Assembly: GCA_934667505.1 (NCBI GenBank)
Contig: CAKULY010000016.1
Coordinates: 1 to 45,886, forward strand
DNA: 45,886 nt
Direction: 5' to 3'
Source of the DNA: an uncultured Treponema sp.
GTDB lineage: Bacteria; Spirochaetota; Spirochaetia; Treponematales; Treponemataceae
Made by a program: the position numbers and the translations under genes. The notes beneath the pieces are model-generated. The model ran no database searches. It was not told the DNA's origin and was given only the letters and a program-made list of their open reading frames with translations. This document shows positions 39,782-45,886 of the stretch, in pieces (position 1 is the stretch's first letter; each line of letters starts with the position of its first letter).

Positions 39782-40189
39782 TTACAGCTTTGTTGTAGCT
39801 TTGTGCTGGTATTTTTCTGGAAGGCTTGAAATTCCCATCTTTGCAAGTTTCTTGTATGCGGCAGGCAATGAACCTGGCTCTGCATTTTCAAAGATGCTAA
39901 GAATTTCATTAAACGCTGAGAAAGCTTCATTGTATCTTTTTGTATTTTTGTAAAGGTGACCAAGCTCGTATTTCGCTTCGATATAAGTTGAAGTGTTCAT
40001 TCCATAGCGTTTTATAACTGCTTCATAGTACATTTCTGCAGCAGCATAGTTTGAAGATTCCGCTGCATCCTGCCCTAACTGGATTAGCTGAGTTGAAGAG
40101 GCGTTGCTTGGAATTACAGGAACAGTTTTGCAAGAGTAAAGAACTGTAAAAGAAACTGATATGATAATGGCTAAAAATATTCTTTTCAT
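39782..40189 (-). CDS. TPR-repeat lipoprotein
   Basis: A 135-aa lipoprotein: signal peptide MKRIFLAIIISVSFTVLYSC with lipid on C20, a short Pro/Ser linker, then two to three tetratricopeptide helices pairs (QLGQDAAESSNYAAAEMYYEAVI, EAKYELGHLYKNTKRYNEAF). TPR lipoproteins act as scaffolds in envelope complexes; no partner is evident. It lies downstream of the first chemoreceptor but beyond its terminator, and is convergent with the VWA gene 30 bp away. Confidence 0.85.
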   Translation of the reverse strand: MKRIFLAIIISVSFTVLYSCKTVPVIPSNASSTQLIQLGQDAAESSNYAAAEMYYEAVIKRYGMNTSTYIEAKYELGHLYKNTKRYNEAFSAFNEILSIFENAEPGSLPAAYKKLAKMGISSLPEKYQHKATTKL

Positions 40190-40278
40190 GTTTTTAGTTT
40201 ACAAAAAAAAACTGTTTTGTGCAAATTCCTGTTTTTGTTCTAGCCAGTCTAAATGTTGCGATTTGTTTTATTAGAAAA

Positions 40279-40308
40279 AAAGCCGAGTTTTTAGAAAGAC
40301 TCGGCTTT
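40279..40308 (-). terminator. Intrinsic terminator of the chemoreceptor gene
   Basis: AAAGCCGAGT (40279-40288) pairs with ACTCGGCTTT (40299-40308), with TTTTTTT following on the minus strand. The sequence AAAGCCGAGTTTTTAG also resembles the left end of the dispersed element (copy D), which may have been recruited as a terminator. Confidence 0.85.
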
Positions 40309-40332
40309 AAGCTTAAAATCAACTGTTTAAAA

Positions 40333-42411
40333 TCAAACTTTAAAAAGACCAACTTCGTCGCGAATGTTGTTTATAGATTCATTGATGCTTGAGGCGACGT
40401 CCTTGAGTTTTGAAACGGTGTCGTTTACATAGCTTGTGCCGTTGTCAAGCTCCGTCATGGCAGTGTTGATTGAATCCATGGATTGCTGAAGCTCAGATAC
40501 GTTCTTAAGTATTTCTTGCCCGCCTTTGTCCATTTCGCTGGCGGCATCGTGTACTTCTGTTGTGCTGTCGTTCATTGCGCGCAAAGCAATCATTATCTGC
40601 TGGGAGCCTTCCTGCTGCTCGTCCATAGCTCCGCGAATCTGCGTAATAAGTTCGCCAGTAGAAGATATTCTTGCGGAAACCGACTGAAATGCTTTTTCCG
40701 ATTCTGAAGATGCTGAAACTGCCAAAGAAATTCCGTCTTGAATATTATTTAATTCTTTTTTGATTCTATTTGACTGTTCTGCAGAGGTTTCTGCCAATTT
40801 TCTAATTTCGTCGGCAACTACTGAAAATCCTTTGCCAGCTTCGCCCGCATGAGCCGCTTCTATTGCTGCGTTCATCGCAAGCAGATTAGTTTGAGCCGCG
40901 ATGCTTTGAATCATAGTATTTGCATCGACCATAGAAGTTGACTGGTTTGCAATCTGCTGAATAAGGGAATTTACGCTAGAGTTTTTTTCAATTCCAGTTT
41001 TTGTATCTTTTTCGAGAGTCGAAAATTCATCTGACATTTTTGCGACAGAGGTATCAACTGATTTGATGTTGCCAATCATTTGTTCAACGGCAGCGGAAGC
41101 TTCAACTACACTGGAAGATTGAGTCTGAATCATTTTGTCCAAAGATTCTATGTTGCTTGTGATTTGAGTAATTGCGCTTGCAGACTGGTGCAAGCTGTCC
41201 GCCTGGTTTTTTACCTGTCCGTTTACATGGCTTATATTTTCCGCCATTTGCGCAACAGTTGCCGTTGACGACTGAATTTCTTCAGTAAGAGTAGAGCCTA
41301 CTTGTATAAGCTTTGTTTCAGATTCTTTTATGGTAGCCATAATTGTTCTAAACTTTTCTATAAATCTATTCATCAATATGACTAAAGAACCCACTTCGTC
41401 GTTTCGTTTTACGCTTAACTTAACGGTTAAGTCTGCTTCTCCGTTGCAAAAATCGTCTATAGTTTCATTTACTTTTTTTAATCTTCCAAGAACTATTGTA
41501 AGAGCGATTATGAAGAATAAATAGATTACAATTCCTATTGCAATTCCAAATGCTAAAATCATTGTTTTGGCTTTTTTTACTGCGCTGAAAATTTGGCTGT
41601 CGGAAACTATAAGGGTTATTGTGTGTTTTAAGTTCGGAACAGGCGCGCAAAATACGTGAACTTTTTCGTTGTTTATAATGGCTGCTGAATATCCGTTGCG
41701 GCCGTTTTGTATGATTTTTTTGATTTCAGGAAATAAATCAATATTTTTCATTAGGACAGAAGAATCTTTTGTTGCGACTATGGTGCCGTTGCCATCGTTG
41801 AGCATAAAGTAGCCAGTTTCTCCTACAGTCGCTTTTCCAATCTCGTTTTGCATCTGATTTATGCCAAGCATGCCAACGAAATATCCAAAGACATTTCCAT
41901 TTGCATCTTTCGCGCTTCTTGCAATTGGAACAACATATTCTCCAGAAGTCTTAGATTTTACAATGTTGCCTACAAATTCTTCTAGTTTTAGCTCCGTCAT
42001 TGCCTTGTGATAGTCACGTTCTTGTACCCCCCCCCTCGCTCCTACAAGCCCGGTATCGCGGTAAGTGGTTCCTTCTGTGTCAGAAAAGAACATATAATCG
42101 TAATTTTTATTTCTAAGATTTTGGTGCAGATGAAGCCAGTCTATGACTGCGTTTTTGTTTCCTGTTTTTACAATGTCAGATTCCGTGTAGATTCTTAAAT
42201 CGTTTTTATAAGTGTCTACCCATTCGTAAACTTCTCTGGCTCTTCCTTGAACGATAGACATTGACATTTCAAGGTAGGTGTTTCCAATCTGTTTTTTTAC
42301 AACTTTTGTTACTACTAAAAGTAATGCTCCCATCACTAAAAATGTTAGACAAAGAATTATTGCTCCCAGTCTTGCCGTAATGCTGATTTTTTTCTCAAAA
42401 TTGTTTTTCAT
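40333..42411 (-). CDS. Methyl-accepting chemotaxis protein with periplasmic Cache sensor
   Basis: A 692-aa transmembrane chemoreceptor. TM1 is about 14-36; the periplasmic dCache-type sensor spans about 40-275 ([37 protein letters not shown]); TM2 is about 285-310; then HAMP (about 310-365) and the signalling domain with the hairpin tip [15 protein letters not shown]. No CheR-tether pentapeptide is present at the end. A run of nine G spans codons 126-129 of the sensor; loss or gain of one base gives a stop within about 14 or 9 codons. The promoter with TTGACA/TAGAAT is 110 nt upstream. The ribosome site AGAGG is close to the ATG. Confidence 0.95.
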   Translation of the reverse strand: MKNNFEKKISITARLGAIILCLTFLVMGALLLVVTKVVKKQIGNTYLEMSMSIVQGRAREVYEWVDTYKNDLRIYTESDIVKTGNKNAVIDWLHLHQNLRNKNYDYMFFSDTEGTTYRDTGLVGARGGVQERDYHKAMTELKLEEFVGNIVKSKTSGEYVVPIARSAKDANGNVFGYFVGMLGINQMQNEIGKATVGETGYFMLNDGNGTIVATKDSSVLMKNIDLFPEIKKIIQNGRNGYSAAIINNEKVHVFCAPVPNLKHTITLIVSDSQIFSAVKKAKTMILAFGIAIGIVIYLFFIIALTIVLGRLKKVNETIDDFCNGEADLTVKLSVKRNDEVGSLVILMNRFIEKFRTIMATIKESETKLIQVGSTLTEEIQSSTATVAQMAENISHVNGQVKNQADSLHQSASAITQITSNIESLDKMIQTQSSSVVEASAAVEQMIGNIKSVDTSVAKMSDEFSTLEKDTKTGIEKNSSVNSLIQQIANQSTSMVDANTMIQSIAAQTNLLAMNAAIEAAHAGEAGKGFSVVADEIRKLAETSAEQSNRIKKELNNIQDGISLAVSASSESEKAFQSVSARISSTGELITQIRGAMDEQQEGSQQIMIALRAMNDSTTEVHDAASEMDKGGQEILKNVSELQQSMDSINTAMTELDNGTSYVNDTVSKLKDVASSINESINNIRDEVGLFKV
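42027..42035 (-). repeat. Poly-G/C tract of nine inside a chemoreceptor gene
   Basis: Nine C on the plus strand, read as AGG GGG GGG G in codons 126-129. It is the only such GC homopolymer I saw in the window. Currently in frame. Confidence 0.95.
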
Positions 42412-42743
42412 GACCTCTTGTTTTCCTTTGCTGTTTTGAATTTGTTAGGTAGAAAGTAGACTTTTATTAATTGCAAGAAATTATCTTATTCTTTTTGCAA
42501 AAACTCAAAATTCACCCTAGTAGAGTTTATTCTAGTTTAAAAGATTTATTTGTCAACCTAGCGGTTTTGTAGATTGTATCAATCCAAATGGTTTTGCAAA
42601 ATGCAAGCTCAAAATTTATAACAGTGAAAAAAACGCTCTAAGCAAATTAACACTTTGCAAAGCTATTGTTTGTTTTTAAAATTGTGATACAATCTATTCC
42701 ATAAAATACGTCTAGAATTACATCAAGCTTAGAGGTTTTATTT
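42412..42743. promoter_or_regulatory. Divergent promoter region between two chemoreceptors
   Basis: Minus-strand promoter: TTGACA (42556-42551), 16-bp spacer, TAGAAT (42534-42529) for the Cache receptor. Plus-strand promoter: TTGTTT (42666-42671), 16-bp spacer, TACAAT (42688-42693) for the six-helix receptor, whose ribosome site AGAGG precedes the ATG by 8 nt. No sigma-28-type element is seen and no small gene is apparent. Confidence 0.55.
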
Positions 42744-44627
42744 ATGGAAACTGTGGAAAACGAAAATAAAAAGCAAGCTGCTTCAATCATAAAGCTCCCA
42801 AAAAAGATGCTTTTGTTCTATTCTTTAATGTTTACTACTCCAATCGTGTTCTCTTGGGTTGCCTTGTCGTATATTAAAGTCTATACACTTGCAGATTCCT
42901 TTATGGTCTTGTTAGGACCGATTGGGCTGCCGGCACTTATAGTTGTTACTATTTTTGCAGTTTGGTGGGGCAGAAGCAACAAAAAGAAAATTGAAAGCTT
43001 TGATGGAAGCCCTGAATCTATTGAAAAAGTAAACAAAGTTGTAATCAATTTTGAGAAAATGACAATGTTTGCTACAATGCTAAACGGTTTTGCAATCCCT
43101 ACAATCGTATTTTTTAGTTTTAAACAAAAGGGGATGTATGTTGATTACGGCGCGCTTGCCGCAATGACTTTAGGTTCAACATTCATGTTTTCTTTTTTCT
43201 TCTTTACCTGTTTTGTGCAGAGCATTGAAGACTATATTTATACTCTGCATTTTGAATCAAAATATAAGTCAATGTCCCTGGTTACAAGAAACTGCTCTGT
43301 AAGCGGATTCGGCGCGTTTGGCTCCTTCCTTATGATAATTTCGCCAGTCCTTTCAACAGCGCTTGCAGATTATTCTATTGCCCGCCTGTTTTTGGAATAC
43401 ATACTTCCATTCGGTGTGATAAGCGTTTTTATTGTTTGCTATAATTCTTTTAGGCAAATTTCTAATACCGCAAAGCACATTCATGAAATTCTGGATTTCA
43501 GTGAATCTCTTGCTAAAAAAGATTACACTGTAAAAAAACTTGAAATAAAATCGCGCGACGAGCTTGGGCTTCTTATTATAAGTCTGAACAAACTCCTTTC
43601 AGAAACAAGAAAGCTTTTGAAAGATATGCACGAATCTGTGGATATTTCAATCAATACGGCAGAAACCTTTTCTACAAATATGACGGAAACTTCTTCTGCA
43701 ATCGAACAGATTATGGCGAACATTGAAAGCGTAAAGGAACGCGTTGTAAACCAGTCGGCTGGGGTAGAAGAATCTGATTCTACAATTCAAAACATGATAA
43801 AACGGCTTGAAGAGTTAAATCAAAGCGTTGAAGTTCAAGTTTCTGGAGTCTCAAATTCTTCTTCCGCAGTTGAACAAATGGTTGCCAATATTCGCTCGGT
43901 CACACAGATTTTGGAAAGCAACGCGGTTACGGTTGATGAGCTTGGAGCGGAATCTGAAAACGGCCGCGAAAAAATTAATCAGTCTGTTGAACTTTCTAAG
44001 ACTATTTTGGAACGCTCTGTGGGGCTTTTGGAAGCTAGCACAATTATTCAAACTATTGCAAGCCAGACAAATCTTCTTGCCATGAACGCCGCAATAGAAG
44101 CTGCCCATGCAGGAGAGGCTGGAAAAGGTTTTGCCGTTGTTGCCGACGAAATTAGAAAGCTTGCGGAACAGTCTAACACTCAGGGCAAAAAGATTACAAG
44201 CCAGCTTCAGGACTTGCAAAACATAATCAATAGTGTTGCAGACAATACAAAAGAAGTTCAAAGCCAGTTTGAAGTTATTTTTGATCTTACAAGCAAAGTA
44301 AAGCAGCAAGAAAGCGTTATAAAAAATGCGATGGAAGAACAGTCTGCAGGAAGTACTCAAGTTCTTCAGTCTATAAGCGAAATTAAAGCTTCTTCTGATG
44401 TTGTAAAAACTAACTCCGATGTAGTGCTAGAAGGCGGAAAGCAAGTTGGCGAAGAAATGCGAATTCTTGCGAACGTCACTACAGAAATTAGCGGCTCAAT
44501 GAATGAGATGGCTGCTGGCTCTAAACAGATTACTAAGGCAATTGAATCAGTTCAGGCTTCTAGCGTTGAAAATAAAGACAATTTGAACTCGTTAAGTCAA
44601 GAAGTTCGAATGTTCAAAGTAGAATAG
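42744..44627 (+). CDS. Methyl-accepting chemotaxis protein with six-helix membrane sensor
   Basis: A 627-aa chemoreceptor lacking a periplasmic domain. The first 250 residues contain about six membrane helices (about 22-45, 52-74, 100-122, 132-158, 185-208, 215-238), so it probably senses in or through the membrane. A HAMP-like linker (about 240-290) and a signalling domain follow, with the conserved [15 protein letters not shown] tip and QSNTQGKKI. It is divergent from the Cache receptor. The membrane module is not one I can name. Confidence 0.93.
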   Translation: METVENENKKQAASIIKLPKKMLLFYSLMFTTPIVFSWVALSYIKVYTLADSFMVLLGPIGLPALIVVTIFAVWWGRSNKKKIESFDGSPESIEKVNKVVINFEKMTMFATMLNGFAIPTIVFFSFKQKGMYVDYGALAAMTLGSTFMFSFFFFTCFVQSIEDYIYTLHFESKYKSMSLVTRNCSVSGFGAFGSFLMIISPVLSTALADYSIARLFLEYILPFGVISVFIVCYNSFRQISNTAKHIHEILDFSESLAKKDYTVKKLEIKSRDELGLLIISLNKLLSETRKLLKDMHESVDISINTAETFSTNMTETSSAIEQIMANIESVKERVVNQSAGVEESDSTIQNMIKRLEELNQSVEVQVSGVSNSSSAVEQMVANIRSVTQILESNAVTVDELGAESENGREKINQSVELSKTILERSVGLLEASTIIQTIASQTNLLAMNAAIEAAHAGEAGKGFAVVADEIRKLAEQSNTQGKKITSQLQDLQNIINSVADNTKEVQSQFEVIFDLTSKVKQQESVIKNAMEEQSAGSTQVLQSISEIKASSDVVKTNSDVVLEGGKQVGEEMRILANVTTEISGSMNEMAAGSKQITKAIESVQASSVENKDNLNSLSQEVRMFKVE

Positions 44628-44739
44628 AATTAATTTGAGTTTAATTGCCTAGAGTTTTGAAAAATATTATATTTATTGTTGAAAAAGACATTTTTATCTT
44701 TGAAATTTTATGTTTTAAACTTTTTATTGGAGTAAAAAT

Positions 44740-45886
44740 ATGGCAGATACAATGCATGCTTTGGAGAAGAATCCGAACTGGAAAGGCCGCCGCGGTCCTG
44801 TGGTTCTTGTAATCATGGACGGTGTTGGCTACGGAAAATATGTTGAGGGCGACGCTGTAAAGGCAAGCCGCATGAAGTACCTTGACTGGTTCACGGCGAA
44901 CTGTCCGCACACAAAGCTCAAGGCTCACGGAACGGCAGTAGGACTTCCTTCTGACGACGACATGGGAAACAGCGAAGTCGGACACAACGCGATGGGCTGC
45001 GGACGCGTGTTCGCGCAGGGAGCAAAGCTTGTTGGCGAGTCAATCAAATCAGGCAAGATGTTCCAGGACGCAACCTGGCAGAAGCTCATCAAGAATGTAA
45101 AAGACAAAGGCTCAACCCTTCACTTTATAGGACTTGTTTCCGACGGAAACGTTCACTCGCACATCGACCACCTTAAAGCGATGATTGAAGAGGCGAACAA
45201 GGAAGGCGTAAAGAAAATCCGCGTGCACGCATTGCTCGACGGACGCGACGTTGACCCGACTTCCGCACTGAACTACATCACACCTCTTGAAGAATTCCTT
45301 GCAGGTTTTTCTGGCTGCGACTACCAGATTGCTTCCGGCGGCGGACGTATGTACATGACAATGGACCGCTACAACGCGGACTGGAGCATGGTTGAGCGTG
45401 GATGGAAGGCGCACGTTCTGGGCGAAGGACGTATGTTCGACTCAGCTACAAAGGCGATTGAAACTTACCGTGCCGAAGTTCCGGGCGTTCTTGATCAGGA
45501 TATGCACGAGTTCGTAATCGCAAAGGACGGAAAGCCGGTCGGAACAATCAACGACGGCGACAGTGTAATCTACTTCAACTTCCGCGGAGACCGTGCCCTT
45601 GAGATGACACGCGCATTTGAGACACCGGCAGGCGGAGAGCTTCCGTTCGACAGAAAGCGTGTTCCAGCCGTTGAATATGCCGGCATGATGGAATACGACG
45701 GAGACGCGCACGTTCCTCGCCAGTACCTTGTAAATCCTCCTAGCATTGACCGCACGATGGGCGAGTACCTTACAAAGACAGGCGTTCACCTTATGGCGAT
45801 TTCTGAAACACAGAAGTACGGACACGTTACATACTTCTTCAACGGAAACAAGCAGGGCAAGTTCGACGAAAAGCTTGAGGACTATG
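44740..45886 (+). CDS. gpmI: 2,3-bisphosphoglycerate-independent phosphoglycerate mutase (partial)
   Basis: The 5' 382 codons of an alkaline-phosphatase-superfamily mutase that interconverts 3- and 2-phosphoglycerate; the frame runs off the window. VVLVIMDGVG supplies metal-binding D27, and DMGNSEVGHNAMG supplies the phosphorylated Ser78. Further marks are GLVSDGNVHSHIDH, LLDGRDVDPTSA, GGRMYMTMDRYN and FNFRGDRALEMTRAF. The start has GGAG 7 nt upstream. Codon use is strongly biased to C/G-ending codons (AAG, GAC, TAC, CGC), unlike the chemoreceptors next to it, as expected for a very highly expressed gene. Confidence 0.96.
   Translation, partial: MADTMHALEKNPNWKGRRGPVVLVIMDGVGYGKYVEGDAVKASRMKYLDWFTANCPHTKLKAHGTAVGLPSDDDMGNSEVGHNAMGCGRVFAQGAKLVGESIKSGKMFQDATWQKLIKNVKDKGSTLHFIGLVSDGNVHSHIDHLKAMIEEANKEGVKKIRVHALLDGRDVDPTSALNYITPLEEFLAGFSGCDYQIASGGGRMYMTMDRYNADWSMVERGWKAHVLGEGRMFDSATKAIETYRAEVPGVLDQDMHEFVIAKDGKPVGTINDGDSVIYFNFRGDRALEMTRAFETPAGGELPFDRKRVPAVEYAGMMEYDGDAHVPRQYLVNPPSIDRTMGEYLTKTGVHLMAISETQKYGHVTYFFNGNKQGKFDEKLEDY

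Noticed and set aside
42027..42035. Sequencing error in the C tract as the only explanation
   Set aside because: The frame is intact through the tract and the protein continues with correct sensor-domain sequence, so the length of nine is coherent.

Overview
The window looks like a chromosomal segment of a spirochaete close to Treponema, probably a gut or rumen type. Signs of this are an AT-rich genome with short intergenic gaps, spirochaete-style lipoboxes (FSAC, VFSC, LYSC), two large chemoreceptors, a long serine hydroxymethyltransferase, and a ribosomal/tRNA-modification operon that runs on into FliK-like and FlhB-like flagellar-type genes and yraN. The assignment is inferred from sequence character; no database search was run. 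No prophage, transposase, integron integrase or CRISPR array was seen.

Layout. 1-9 kb: branched-chain amino acid genes (leuB, ilvD, ilvB). Between them sit a BspA-like leucine-rich-repeat protein, an AAA_14/DUF4143 ATPase read the other way, and a DtxR-type regulator 3 nt behind ilvB. 9-13 kb: argH, then a polar amino acid ABC importer (binding lipoprotein, permease, ATPase). 13-18 kb: rpsP-khpA-rimM-trmD-rplS, a FliK-like protein, a FlhB C-terminal-like protein, yraN and two small uncharacterised proteins. 18-25 kb: tatD (minus), tRNA-Leu(UAA), then minus-strand FNT transporter, pgi, MATE exporter, glyA and an RRM protein. 25-29.5 kb: an M28-like peptidase, a membrane protein and an iron/cobalamin-type ABC importer with overlapping genes. 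29.5-34 kb: minus-strand rsgA-mutS2-argR-XRE. 34-38 kb: a DJ-1/PfpI protein, then minus-strand genes for a conserved 363-aa protein, an XRE-cupin regulator and ackA. 38.5-46 kb: a secreted VWA protein, a TPR lipoprotein, two chemoreceptors pointing away from each other, and the 5' part of gpmI, cut by the window end.

How the parts fit: amino acid synthesis and uptake (leuB, ilvD, ilvB, argH, ABC importer, glyA, ArgR), fermentative carbon flow (pgi, gpmI, ackA, FNT), ribosome biogenesis (S16, L19, RimM, TrmD, RsgA) and motility/chemotaxis.

The unusual signals are mostly non-coding. (1) A predicted three-helix RNA directly after leuB. (2) An exact 83-bp tandem repeat after ilvD whose hairpins carry paired compensating changes. 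(3) Three 22-nt iterons at exact 32-bp spacing upstream of the ATPase. (4) A dispersed MITE-like palindromic family in at least eight places. (5) An argR control region with two ARG boxes 3 bp apart and a hairpin that would hide the ribosome site on read-through transcripts. (6) A run of nine G in the sensor domain of a chemoreceptor, where slippage either way gives an early stop. (7) Several genes whose promoter abuts the start codon with no Shine-Dalgarno site, suggesting leaderless mRNAs.
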